64,000 bases of DNA from Hybos culiciformis (taxonomy: Eukaryota; Arthropoda; Insecta; Diptera; Hybotidae), in assembly GCA_964007475.1 (NCBI GenBank), contig OZ023274.1:33118861-33182860 (forward strand), given 5' to 3'. Positions 49,894-61,960 of the stretch are shown here, piece by piece (positions within the stretch are counted from its first letter, which is position 1; each line of letters opens with the position of its first letter). The position numbers and the translations under genes are program-made. The notes under the pieces were generated by a model. That model was given only the letters and a program-made list of their open reading frames with translations. It did not search any database and had not been told where the DNA came from.

Positions 49894-52784
49894 TTAAAAG
49901 GAACAAACAGTGCATATGTTAAAATATATAAGCAATAATATTCAGTTATAAAATAAAAATTGAGAATTATGAGAACTAAACTAAAAAAAAAGTTGAAAAA
50001 AATATTTCAGTAGGTATATTAAGGTGATTTGGTAGTTGCGTAGAATCATAAGAAACTTATAGAATTTACGGAAACTATCTTCTGCTATTTTAGTTAAATC
50101 AAAGTTCACATAATTCTTGAAACAGCAAAAATTAATTAATTTTAACTTATGTACACTAGTCACGTAGAATCGGATCAAAAAAATACACTATCGTTGTTGA
50201 GATGAAGATTTAATAAAACAAAAAGTATTCCTTGTATTATCTATACATAATTTGAAATTTCAAATTCATCGTGATAAATAATCTAAAATATTAAATAACT
50301 ATCTCAAGTAAATAAAATAATAAAAATCATAAAATTTCACTATATTTCCAATAGCATAAAGCTTAAATAGATGAAATTATTATAATACAAGAATTAGATT
50401 CAATATGTAAAGTTTAGAAAGTTAAGTCAAAAAAAGCAAAAATATTTCCACCCTCCAAACTTAAATCGAACGCAAAATTAATACATACTTACAAATCTAA
50501 AAATTTATTTTTATTAATTAAAAATATTAAATGCCAAATTAATAAGTAGAAACAAACTAACAGAGAAATATGTTAAACTCTTATAATTCTTTAGAAGAAT
50601 ATTTTATTTAAGAAATATTATTAATTTCCATGCAATAATAACTATAGCGTAAAAATTTAACTCAAATGTTTCAAGTTTAATTCATAATTAAGAATTGAAG
50701 GTGTCTTTTTTTCGTAGTCTAATTAAATTTTCACAGATTACATTAAGAGATATGCCAAAAAATTTAAGTTTTTCGATTTGAAGTCAAACTAACTTCTTTA
50801 GTAGTTATAAGTAATATGGTTTAATAATGAAAATCTTGAATAAAAACACTATTTACTTCTATACTTAATGCAAAATTGAAGGAAAATGCAAGATAATTTT
50901 AATATAATAATAATAATTTTAAAATGAAAAAAAGAAGAATATCCAAAAGAACTAAAGTTTACAAAAATGTAAAACGTTGTGAATGAAAACCTTAAAAAGA
51001 AATGGTAAAATTGAAAATTTAAAACAAAAAAAGTTTTAGAGAAAACATTATTATTTTCTAGTCTTCATCTCTATCATTTTTAACAATAAAAATATTAATT
51101 TTCCGAAAATCAAGTTTTTTGGCATATTGCTAATTAAATCATAATGTTTCTAATGTGAAATCCGAAATTAAAAATAAAAATTAAAAATATTTCCCATAAT
51201 TCAAATAAGAAGAAAACATAAAACATGTCAAAAAATAAAATTAAAAATTATAGTATAATTGCATTTAAATAATTAAACTTTTAAACATTTTATTAAAAAT
51301 TGTAATATTGTTAAAAAAAAATGTAAACTGAGTATGGAAAACTGAAATTACGAAATTATTTTATTTTGACGTCGAAAATAACTTAAACATTAAAAAATAG
51401 TTTTTTTTTTCTTCAATACTTAGTTGACCTTTGTATAAATTAAGATTCTATCAACATTTTAACATTATTTTAATTTAAAAAAGACTATAAAAATTATAAA
51501 TAGAATTATAAAGAAAAAATAACGACATATAAGACCAGTCAAAATATTTCCTGTACGTAGATTAATAAAATCACAATCTACTCACTATATAACTAGAAAA
51601 GAACTGGATAAACTCTCACAAAGTCTTGTAAATCAAAAAATGTTGAACAGATAATAAGTTTACTAGTCTTTTTTTGACAACCATTAAATATAATTTTTAT
51701 AATTCGTTATTTTGTACTTAAAAAATGAAAAATAATATTCATAGCAAATTAATATGTTAATTTTATTAGATTCTAACTTTAAATTAAAAATTAATTCAAT
51801 TTATTATAGGCATTCCTAAATCAGATTAAGTCTAGTTTATAATAAAAAAAAAAACAACATAAATAATATCGTAAACATAAATACAATTTCGAGTGAGAAA
51901 TTCGAAAGAAAATGTAATTAATTGAATGAATAATTTTTATTTGTAAAAAAAAAGACAATGTATCTAAGAATAAAATAAACAAAATCTACTAAAAAAAGAT
52001 ATTTTTTTATCATTCATAGCAGTCAAAGTAAATTTTTTCTCTAGTTTTTCGCAAGTCAATAAGTCAATAACATAACAACATAACAACTATTATAGTTAGA
52101 TACTCAATTACTCATATACTTTTGTAAATAGATTCAGGTATAATAAAAGCCAATAATCAATGAAAATTTCAATACTTATGTATAGATACTTTAATTTATA
52201 TAATTATATAGGAACAAAATTAAATAAGAAAAAAAGTAAAAAATTTGTATTAGTAGTAAAAAAATTAAAATAAAACAACATTATCTTGGAAAAAATTTAC
52301 GTTAAAAAACATTGAAAAACATTTTTATGTACAAAATTTATGATACTCAACAATCATGCACCTATCAAAATTTATGCACTTTTCTAATGTCAAATGTATA
52401 TTTTAATTATTATATTTATTTAAAATGATGGTTGTTCATTCGTTGTTATTGATATTTATGATATAATGCATTTTGTTTTTATTTACATTTTTTAATAAAT
52501 CAACACATATAATAATTAATTTGCTTGCTAACTCAATTCAAACACAACACAAACATCATAATCATAAAGATTTTTAATGCGTTGGGGCAAAAAAAGCGTT
52601 ACGTAATATGTGAACAGTCCCTTACTAACACATTCACATAAAAATACCAAAAATAATGTCGTATGAAGCTAACAATCTTTCTGTATTCTTAATCTATGGT
52701 AATACCTAAACAAACATAATATCTCTCATATTTCAATACAGCCAAATACAAAAAAAAATGAGAAAAAATGAGAAGAAAAAATAT
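49894..52784. other. A+T-rich intergenic DNA
   Basis: No gene or notable repeat found; the longest frames are low-complexity. Confidence 0.5.
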
Positions 52785-53030
52785 TCTCTCTTTGCAACTA
52801 CCTCTCCCCTACGCATTAAAACAGTATATTGGATATGTAAACAAAATTTGTTATACAACTCGTTCTGTATTTACACAAAAACACATTGACACTTGTCAAT
52901 TTATATCACTCGACCTCCGGTCTCGTGATATAAGTAGTGACTCGTGTCAATGTATTTTTCTGTATACAGAACTCTTAATAATAACAAATTTAGTTTACAT
53001 ATACAATAATCTACTATTATCGACCGATTG
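52785..53030 (+). mobile_element. Foldback element, copy 2
   Basis: Plus-strand counterpart of 11080-11331. It begins TTCTCTCTTTGCAACT and shares CAAAATTTGTTATACAACTCG. The central hairpin is TATATCACTCGACC facing GGTCTCGTGATATA (52902-52934), with a degenerate outer stem of the TCTGTAT / ATACAGA type. It ends TAATCTACTAT. The outer stem is more diverged than in copy 1, so this copy is probably older. The open frame across it is not coding. Confidence 0.75.
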
Positions 53031-54479
53031 AATAAATGAAGTATACCATTCGTAAGGGAATTTTATTAAAGCTTCCAACTACATTAACTATTTGATTAAC
53101 TAATGCAAATACAAATGATCAAATTTAAAGAATTCACATTAGAGTAAGAATTCATTAGAGAAAGTCCTATATATATGCAGCAAGTGATCAAATAAGTTTC
53201 TCTGAATTTTGAAAGTTAAATAGTTTTAAACCTACGTTGAACAATTTTCCCGTTAAACATACAAATTAATTTATAATAAGAAAAAATTTGGGATTATAAT
53301 AATTTTTCAGAGTATAAGAAATTTTCCAAGTCTAGTAATATTTTAATTGATTAATCAAAAGATTATATAGCTATATAAATATAACATAAAATAAACCAAC
53401 CGACAATAATTATTGATAGTTTAATATTGCTAAAAATTATTGCCTTTCTTCAATAAATCGGATAAATAGGCCGAAAACATGTTGTCAGTCATTATAACTA
53501 CCATTTTTTTAAAATATTTTTTACACACAATATGCTTGTTGCTTGTACTGGACATTTTAATTTGACAAATACTTACATAGTTGCATCTGACATGACCTTA
53601 GTATTTTGTTTTATTTCTGTTTCAGAATGCAAAAGCTATAAAAATATTTGCAGCTCAAAATATTAAAAAACTTGTAGAACAAATACACATAATTTGGATA
53701 GCAGAAATTTAAGTATTTCACTATTTTATTTTCGACTAATTGTATTGTAGCACAAAATAAGAGCATACACAATTTCTTTTCTAATAAAGTGCTTTATGAT
53801 AAATTGCCACAAAAAATGTAAATTTATAGCATTAACGTATAAATATATCCTAAGGTCCTTAGATTTATATATTAATGCGAAATTTTATAAATTTGCATTT
53901 TCTTACAACAAAAAATTCAAATTGCTTTTTTTTAACTATGCTTCTTATAGGTACATAATTAATTTTGTACATAAAATCACAATTTTAGACTAATCCCAAA
54001 CCAATTTTTTTTCAAACGATGTTGGGGTGAAATCTTTGATAATTTTGATTACATTTATTTTTTTTTGAAATATTTTTAATAAATAATAAATTTATTTGTG
54101 AGAAACTAACTATGAATGATAATTTAAAAAGTTGAGTAATTCTTAAATTAAAAAATGTATGTGAGCCTAGCATTTTTGATATTGCAAGCGAAATAGTTTT
54201 AATTAATTAACGAACATATTAGTTGATTTAAAAAAAGTGGAATATTAATAAAAATGTTTGTAATATAATTCATAATTTAATAAATACTTATGAATATATA
54301 CTTCGCTTCATCATTGAATTCTTGACATTCATTAAACACTAATAGTAAAATTTCAGGGCAAAACTTCCAATACTGAGATATGTGGCTTTTTTTTTTATAG
54401 TATGAGATACTGTGTGATGAACTGAACTAAACATACAAACTTTGCTGTTCTCTGAAAACTCATTTATCTCGGACTACCA
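53031..54479. other. A+T-rich intergenic DNA
   Basis: No gene supported; the frame at 53796-53993 is low-complexity. Confidence 0.45.
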
Positions 54480-54602
54480 CTTTGGGTAATGAAAGTACGC
54501 GTTTCACAATGTTTCACAGTCGCAAATCCGTCCGCACGCCGCCCCACGTTATATTCAGGACAATCTAATGGCAATCACAATTGTTATATGATTGCACCCC
54601 TG
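54480..54602. mobile_element. Possible hAT terminal fragment
   Basis: A G+C-rich patch (CCGTCCGCACGCCGCCCCACG at 54530-54550) leads into GATTGCACCCCTG, which reversed is CAGGGGTGCAATC, a common kind of hAT terminus. No matching left terminus or 8-bp duplication was found, so this is a fragment at best. Confidence 0.4.
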
Positions 54603-54950
54603 GTTGAGAAATAAAGCTTATACTTTATATTTAATTTTATTCTGTTCCTTTTTTGTTTATTCATGTATAACTTTTTTTTTTCATCGATTAAGATTTTTGA
54701 ATTATAAGTTTGCTACAATTATGGGAATGTTGCCAACCAGTTTATCACTGAGATATATGGTACTGCCATATATCTGTATATGTAAGGCCATATTTTACGG
54801 AACCGTATTTCTAGTTAAATTATCCCGAACTGGTATTTATTATTTTGGAATTTCAGATAGGGAGTTCCAAAATTAAAATGATTTCCAGTTTAACAATTTT
54901 TACAATTTTTTATTCCTTAACAATTAGTATTTTTCTACGATACATATAAC
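54603..54950. other. A+T-rich spacer
   Basis: Holds a 94-codon frame (54592-54876) with hydrophobic stretches but no recognised motif. Its start overlaps the putative hAT end, so I do not call it a gene. Confidence 0.35.
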
Positions 54951-55640
54951 ATACTAGCTGAATACTCGTGACGCTACAGATTAAAAAAAAAAAAAGAAAT
55001 AAGGTGACTTTTTGGACATCTAATAAGACCCAAAACAAACGAAATTTTTCGAAAATTCTTCTACTCGACATAGGAATTAGCTAAAACATTTTTTTTGAAA
55101 GTTTGGATCACTTTCCTATCCAATGAGACTAGAAACTTCAAATTTCACGTATATGTTCCTCATATTATACTAACGATTTTGGCGATAGTGCCGTTTCCTT
55201 GAACCACTCAGAATGGGCTGAAACTTGGAAGGGGGGTGGGGGGCAGGCGGTGCACAAACTCCCAAAACTGAAATCAGTTCTTGGAGGGATAGGGCCCCCA
55301 AAGTTTTCATACATTTTTGTATGGAAAAATTGGAAAAGACTAAACGTATGATGTAAATTATGAAAATTTTGAAGGGCCATAACTCCGAAATGGGAGCCTT
55401 CCCGCAAAAACCGTCTCGGATTTAACATTTTAGGAACCGCCTCTATTACTTACCCAAAAATAGAGCAAATCGGGCACAAAAAAAAGTTTTCCATACAAAA
55501 ATGTATGAAAATTTTGGGGGGCCCTATCTTCGAAACGGGGTCTTTGCCTCAAGAACGGATTTCAGTTTTGGGAGTTTGGGCACCGCCTCTACCACCTCTC
55601 CAAGTTTCAGCCCATTCTGAGTGCTTCAAGGAAGTAAGTA
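54951..55640. repeat. Repeat with a large imperfect inverted repeat (55194-55633)
   Basis: The left arm 55194-55329 and the right arm 55488-55633 pair over most of their length. Shared blocks include CTCAGAATGGGCTGAAACTTGG, AACTCCCAAAACTGAAATC, GATAGGGCCCCCAAA and TTTTCATACATTTTTGTATG, each with its complement on the other side. The loop is about 160 bases. The upstream start CTAGCTGAATACTCGTGACGC resembles the opening of a dispersed arthropod repeat (recalled, not checked). It has no coding capacity. Confidence 0.7.
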
Positions 55641-55839
55641 TATTATATAAATAATGTTACCACTTTTACCAACCTAAGTAATGAATATAGAAGCTTCACA
55701 TTCAAATTTCTCTTATGGAACAGACATCTGCTTAAGAATAATTTTTGGAACTCCACCGCTTGTTTATCACATTTATCATAACACAGTCTGAGCCTGTACA
55801 TATATATTATATTTTATATGTTGTATCTTCTGTTGAAGT

Positions 55840-56484
55840 CAGTGGCGGCTCGTGGAAGTTTTGAAAAAGGGTGCTGCAAAACATAAAAACCTTTTTTTTC
55901 AATTATAAAAGTTTTATGATATCCATACACATTATGTACTCGTATATGAAAAGCAGTTTTGAAAATTCAAAACAAACAAAAAACATCTCATATGAAAATT
56001 GTGCTGCTTCTGAAGCAGTGCATTTTTCTATACATACATTCAAAAATCCCATTACAAAAAAAATTTCCCATATTTGTTTTTAAATTTTTCAGAAAGTATA
56101 ATACAGCCGCACTGCTTCTGTGGCAGTGCATTTTTCCTTATATTCAAGTCACGGAAAAAAACTTAACAGCAATAAAAATGTATTAAATTATTCATGAAAA
56201 TAAAAATCCCTGCACTGCGAAATTCGCAGTTCCAAAAATTGTGTTAAATTGATTTCTGCACCTATTTTTGAAAAGTACTTTCTAAAAATTTCAAAAGCCT
56301 GAAAGTAGGCTACTGTTGTTTATTAAAATTTTAGAGACACTTGCATAGCATAGCAATTTCATTTAAAAATAATTTTAAACTAAGAAAAATTCAAAGCTAA
56401 CAAAAAAATTTTTTATGAGTTCAATTTTTTGAAATTTCTTGAGGGTTCTGCAGTGTCGCAGCACCTATGTACGAGCCGCCGCTG
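55840..56484. mobile_element. 645-bp non-autonomous hAT-type element
   Basis: The left end CAGTGGCGGCTCGT and the reversed right end CAGCGGCGGCTCGT (13 of 14) are flanked by an exact 8-bp duplication GTTGAAGT at 55832-55839 and 56485-56492. The interior carries three short hairpins: GCTGCTTCTGAAGCAG near 56003, CACTGCTTCTGTGGCAGTG at 56110-56128, and ACTGCGAAATTCGCAGT at 56214-56230. The overlapping open frames inside are by-products. Confidence 0.93.
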
Positions 56485-56492
56485 GTTGAAGT

Positions 56493-56892
56493 ATTAAATT
56501 GTCGTATATTAGTTATATAAATTATTGTTGTTGAGACGCTGATGAGAGCGTGAAAGAGACGTAATACAATTACATGAAATGTTTTTTTTTTTAGTTCAGT
56601 TCGTGCGAGACTTTGAAAGCTAACGCTTCTAATTTTTAAATAATATTTTTGTTCTAAAAATATATTTTAATACATGATTTTAATTTTTTTCTGAGCATTA
56701 ACAGACTTTTAAATTTAGTTAAAAACGGTATAATTCTAACAGGATACAGGCCCAGTTCTCTTTTAAAAAAATTGAAAAGATTTCTAGAATTTTTAATCGG
56801 AAATGACGGTAATTTCTAAAAAAAATGTATGTATAAATTTTAAATCTTAAGAAAAACTGCAGGAAAATTGGGATCAAATATTTTTTCTTAAT
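56493..56892. other. A+T-rich spacer before the copia remnant
   Basis: Nothing recognised. It may include more of the decayed copia integrase region. Confidence 0.4.
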
Positions 56893-57660
56893 TGAAAATT
56901 TTTGTTGATGAACGTGTTGATAATGATACATCTGAAATAAATAGTCAAATTGAAACTGTTTCAAGAGTCGGTTGCAAAATTTGTATGCCAACATATCTGC
57001 ATTATTTTGAATCATATTTAGCAAATTAAATGAACCAGCTACACTGGAAAGTGCTTTAAAGTCAGTTGACAGTCAAAAATGGAAAGACGCAATGCAAGAT
57101 GAAATTAAATCCCTGAATGGTAATCACGTTTGGAATTTGGTTGATTTGCCTGATAATACTAATTGCTAAAGTTATTGATAATCGTTGGATTTTGAAAATC
57201 AAGCTTAAATCTGATATATGTATTGCAAGATTGGTAGTTAGAGGTTTTAGCAAAGACTAGGTATTGACTACACGGAAACTTTTAGTCCAGTTGGTAAGTT
57301 TGATTCTATTGGGATGGTTTTTTCAATTGACGATGGATGTGTTACAGCTACTGCTGAAAATGATATTAATATTTTGTTGAAGTATCTTAAGACTGATTTC
57401 GAAATACAAATGAGTCGTGATGAAAAAGGGAATGTGTTTGTACATAAAGCAAATTATGCTAGAAAAATTCTCAAAATTTATAATATGGAAAACTCAAATC
57501 CAGAGTAATTCACAGCATTTATTAAATATAAAAGTTTATTCTGAAGTTTTTTTTAAAGATAATGTTAAAACATGTCCGTACAGAGAGGCTATTGGTCTTT
57601 TATATTTCGAATCAAACAGGGATGTAAATTTAAATGATGTGTATTTATTGAACCAGAGAT
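56893..57660 (+). pseudogene. Ty1/copia pol remnant (end of integrase to reverse transcriptase/RNase H)
   Basis: Reading across frames and stops gives a recognisable copia series. It begins with a linker (VDERVDNDTSEI, then PTYLHYFESYLAN) and the start of the reverse transcriptase, NEPATLESALKSVDSQKWKD followed by AMQDEIKSLNGNHVWNLVDL. Next come RWILKIKLK, ARLVVRGFSK and ETFSPVGKFDSI. Sequence then jumps to FSIDDGCVTATAENDINILL (the active-site YVDD block, here SIDD), then RDEKGNVFVHKANYARKILK and CPYREAIG. There are several stops and frameshifts, and roughly the middle of the reverse transcriptase is deleted between FDSI and SIDD. LTRs were not found. It is a dead element. Confidence 0.85.
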
Positions 57661-59439
57661 GTCCAAAAATGCATTAAATCGCGTCGATACATTTAAACAG
57701 CTTTCCACCACCTTGGTATCCGCCCTAAAGGCGGCAATTTGATTGTGAAAAGGAGCAATTCTGAAATGAAAGTCTGTATACAAAACCAACTTTCCGCTCA
57801 ATTTATAAAATTTAAAACGTTTTAAGTAATTGTAAAAGTTCGTCGATCTTCAGAAATAAATATCTACGAGTACAAACATTTTGAAATTTTCAATTTCGTT
57901 TTTAATACGACCTATACAAAGTAATTTTAATGAAATATTAATTTTTTATGTATCGAGACAATTCCGTAAAAACAAATTTGTTTCACAGTCGAGTTCTCAT
58001 ACTTATTTCCTATTAGTTTTATGGAAATTTAGAATTTATATTTTTTGTTAGAATCTACGTAAATATAAATTATAAATATTTTTATGATTTTTACTACCTG
58101 TATTTTCGCAAATATTTTTTCATGTTGAAAAGAAAAAACTTAAGTGCTTTTTTGGAATAAAAACATTAGTGCTTTTCCTGAAATATTCTAGAAGAAAATT
58201 ATGTCGATAGTGTCAAAAAAGTACAAGTTTTCAGGAAAACTGATTTTCATATTTTTTTATTTTATTTTACGACCTCTAACTATAAAAATATTAAACTTTA
58301 AATATTTTTGGTATTTATTACGCTGCAAAAATAAATTTGGAATATTTTTATTCCACTGCTATGTCACTTAATATTTTTATTAAAGAAAAAAAAAAAACTT
58401 TCAGGAGCGAACTATAATTTTAGCTGCACCCGAAAATATTTTCAGAGAAGCGTTCCATAATTATGCTGTGCTAATGTCTGCCATTTAAAAATTCATTTTG
58501 TATCATGAATGGCTGCATGAGCTCTGCTGTGGTTGTAAGCTGAAAAAGAAATGTTTAAAAGTGTGAAATGACTGAACGAATGAATAGAAAAATTAATTGG
58601 TGAGTAGTGTTGCCATTTTGAATATTTCGAATCAAAAAAGATAAAATATCGATATCTAAACTATCTCAAATAATTTTATTCAAGAAAAAAAAAAATGTTT
58701 TCGTGAGAACTACTTTTATTAAAGAATACTACAGAATCCAGAGCATAAAAAATATTTAATTCTTAAAAAGTTTTTTCCCGAGTTTTTTCTATTTTGCAGT
58801 TGATTGTTTGTGAGTTGAACGCGAAGTTTTTGTGTGTTTAGTGGCTGGTCGCTTGCTGCTTGTTATTTTATTTTTATTATTAATTAGTTTTTGTTTTGCT
58901 TTTGTGCGGAGTGGTGGTAGAATGAATTTTTTACGGATTGTCAAAATCGAAAAGTAATTTTTATTTTAAATTTATTTCTAATTTTATTTAATTTAATCAT
59001 TTGAAAATATAATTATACTGAAATATTTAAATTTAAAATTATTAATTTAACAAAAAATTATCATTTTGAAATATTTTTTATTACAAAAAAAAATTAAGGA
59101 GCAAAGCACCTCTCTTTATCTAAATTGTTTTGTGTTTTTGTTAATAAATAAAAAATATTTTTTTCTAGTTTTTAAGCGCAGTTTAGTTTATTTTAAAATA
59201 GTTTACCTAATTATAAATTAAGGAAAGATTTTGTTTGTTAAAAAAAATGAAAAGTTTTGAGAATGAAAGAAAACAAAAAATTAAATTTTTTTTTTCCTTA
59301 CGACAATTATAAAATAATATAAATTTTCACTTCGTAAAAAAAAAATAAACAAAAAGCTTATCAATTTAAATTTTAACTTGAAAGTAGGCCAATGAATAAT
59401 AATACAATAAACAAAAACATTCACAATCACCACATTATT
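57661..59439. other. Intergenic DNA with two slightly G+C-enriched patches
   Basis: The patch at 57660-57790 (CCGCCCTAAAGGCGG hairpin at 57720-57734) is of unknown origin. The patch at about 58790-58955 (GTGGCTGGTCGCTTGCTGCTTG, then an ATG at 58922 with 11 codons and AAAAG before TAATTT) could be an untranslated first exon, but there is no donor consensus that I trust. The remainder is A+T-rich. Confidence 0.35.
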
Positions 59440-59447
59440 ACATAGAT

Positions 59448-59785
59448 CAGCGGTCGGCAAACTATGACCCGTGGGTCACGGGGTGACCCAAAGCATCATT
59501 TCATGTTACCCGCTTCGAAATTTTGAAGTAGTTCCCAAATCAATGAATATAGTTTTTCCTTACAGCAATTGCATATAAAAATTTTTTGTTTACAACAATT
59601 GCATATAAAATAGAAAGTTTTCCCAGCAATTGTTTTTGTAAGCCTTAGATAATAAATAAATTAACTTTTGATTTAACTATTTTTTTTTAAATTGCTTTCA
59701 CATAAACCACTGACCCACAATAAGTTTAAAAAAATCTCATCTTCGGCGAATTTTACCCACGACCAAAAAAGTTTGCCGACCGCTG
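59448..59785. mobile_element. 338-bp hAT-type MITE
   Basis: The perfect 16-base terminal repeat CAGCGGTCGGCAAACT is at both ends, with an exact 8-bp duplication ACATAGAT at 59440-59447 and 59786-59793. The subterminal GACCCGTGGGTCACGGGGTGACCC contains small palindromes. It encodes no protein. The perfect repeats suggest a recent insertion. Confidence 0.95.
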
Positions 59786-59793
59786 ACATAGAT

Positions 59794-60818
59794 GGTGAGA
59801 ACGCGATGGTGGCAATGCATCGCCAACACTATGTTGAAGATATCATTGCAATCCATTTACCAGTATTTGAGTATATCGTCTTTCATTGAATTAATTCAAA
59901 AATGAGTTTTTTAATAGATCTTCCATAATGCCATACTGTTTAATTCTATTTGATCTACCTACGAACGAATTTATGAACTTAGATTTTGAATTAACTAGAA
60001 AATTAAGATTTCGCTGATAATAAACAAATTAAATGCAAAATAATATATCTACTTAAACGCTGCAAAAAATACATCTACAATTAAATATAAAATTACTTGT
60101 CACAACTCTCGAGTGCTAATATACCTAATTATTATTGTTATTTTAATCAACTATAGATACAGATTATGATCGATAAATCTTAATCTAGTGTACATATGTT
60201 TTACTTTTTAAATAAGAGTAGATAGGCACTTTCCGCCGTTAATAAATAATTGTCAAGAAGAAGTTTTTTCTGATCAATTCATTATCAGAATGTTAAGTTC
60301 CTACCTAGGTAGGTACATGATTGAAATTATTATTAAATTGCCATGAATAGAAACAATAGACAGATAAATTTTTTGTATATACTTTATTATACATAAGAAT
60401 ATAATAGGTAGGTAGGTATACCTACCTGTTTCGAATTAAAACCATTTTATTTTAAAATAATTTTTTCCCAAAATTTAAATTAATTTTTACATGAAAAATA
60501 TAAATATAAAAAAAAAAAAGTTCTTTTGCGAATAAAAAAAAAATATCGTAGGCGGAAAATACCTTTAACGAAAAGAATCAAAAAATTAAAAAGAAAATGG
60601 TCTAAGGAAACAGAATATGAAAAAAAGGAGCAAAATAATGTCCTTGCTTGAAAAATCCTTTTTTTTTTTTATTTTCATGGTTTTTGTTTTTGCCATATAA
60701 GAACGATAATTTAAGAAAATGTCTGTTTGTCTGTTTTAATGCGTGTGGGTCAAAAATATTGTTTTTTTTTTTTCTTTTCTTTTTATCATCATATCAATAC
60801 AAAAAACAAAATATTAAA
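59794..60818. other. Intergenic DNA
   Basis: The first 100 bases (59790-59890) are less A+T-rich and open in two plus-strand frames, with no recognised family. A palindrome GGTAGGTAGGTATACCTACC lies near 60408-60427. No gene is supported. Confidence 0.35.
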
Positions 60819-61034
60819 TTAGTTAAAATGTAGGTACTTAGTAGATGAAAAATAATTAGAGACTTCCACCAAACGAAACATTATTGGTTCATGTTTAATA
60901 ATCAGCGGAATTATCGATGCCATGTCACTAAATCGAAGAAGACACGATCTAAACAACTTATTCACCAGATTTTCAACATCATAATTATATTCTTTGGGTT
61001 GGTGAAGTATTTGGATGTGCTTCAAGTATAACAT
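60819..61034 (-). CDS. Unrecognised minus-strand open frame, possible exon
   Basis: A 71-codon ATG frame in a patch (60850-61030) that is visibly less A+T-rich than its flanks. Its composition is mixed and protein-like (HQPKEYNYDVENLVNKLF, then SCLLRFSDMASIIPLIIKHE), unlike the poly-F/K/N chance frames around it. I recognise no family. There is an AG (TTGAAG) close to the start and a GTACCT near the end that could be splice sites, so it might be an internal exon. The plus strand is also open over much of the same segment, so coding is unproven. Confidence 0.3.
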   Translation of the reverse strand: MLYLKHIQILHQPKEYNYDVENLVNKLFRSCLLRFSDMASIIPLIIKHEPIMFRLVEVSNYFSSTKYLHFN

Positions 61035-61952
61035 TAATTTATAGGCTAAAGATTATCATTTATATCATTTGATGGTGCAATCCAAAGTAGTGACATTAAC
61101 TTTAATATATTTCGAACTGAGATGAATTTTTTAACCAAATATGTATTAAAAAAATTTATAAAATAAATTCAATTACTACCATAACCATCGTATACCAAAT
61201 TCAAATATAATATTTAATTATTCCACTTTTTATTATACTTATTACATTTTTTTTTTTTCATAATGTACCTACACCTTATTGGAAATAAATAAGTATATTA
61301 CACAATTACATATATGTATATATTTTAAAAATAAACAAAATGAGCAAAAGGAAAGTAAACAATAATAATAATATGGCAAAGTAGAAAGAAAAACATTGTG
61401 AATATACAGAATAAATTGTTTTGTGGGTAGAATACGGTATAAAATATATAGAAATTGAAAGAAACCCAATAAAAATGATAATAATAATAATAATAATAAT
61501 GAATCCAGTCAATCCAGCAAAGCGAAAGCAACACAAAAATATAATAAAATAAATTAACATTAACAAACAAAATAGCAAAAATCATTCCACACTGTCAAAG
61601 TAAAATTTATTTCTTTTTTTTTAAAAACACATTGAAAAATTCTATATAGAAATATAATAATAATAATTGTGGATTTTAATGTGGAACAAATTTTATCCGA
61701 ATTAAAATAAATGAAAAAAAATTTTTGAATCCCCTTTCTTTCCTCATAAAAAACTCCTCTCATCAGGTTAACTTAACTATATACAGGAAAAAAAATATTG
61801 TGCTTCCAAAATAGAAATAATTATTATTTTGACGAACAATTGCAATAGTTTATATTAATAAAACTGAAGAGAGTACTTATATCTCTTTTTTTTAAACAAC
61901 ACAAACACTTAATTCAAGTGGATAAATTGAAAAATTAAAACTAATTTCAGTA
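61035..61952. other. A+T-rich intergenic DNA with (AAT)n
   Basis: An (ATA)n/(AAT)n microsatellite at about 61478-61500 creates several long but spurious minus-strand frames (runs of I and Y). No gene is supported. Confidence 0.5.
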
Positions 61953-61960
61953 CGGCTTGG

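Noticed and set aside
55871..56186. Two overlapping plus-strand frames sharing a repeated peptide-like motif
   Set aside because: They lie wholly inside a hAT-type non-autonomous element, and the repeated motif comes from its internal hairpins.
56719..57024. 101-codon minus-strand frame
   Set aside because: It is antisense to the copia remnant, whose plus-strand reading shows recognisable pol motifs.
57720..57734. Short hairpin CCGCCCTAAAGGCGG
   Set aside because: Looks like a bacterial terminator, but the window is clearly eukaryotic and there is no U-tract context of relevance.
61269..61763. Four overlapping minus-strand open frames of 66-90 codons
   Set aside because: They are generated by an (AAT)n microsatellite and T-rich DNA, giving runs of I and Y; no domain or splice context.
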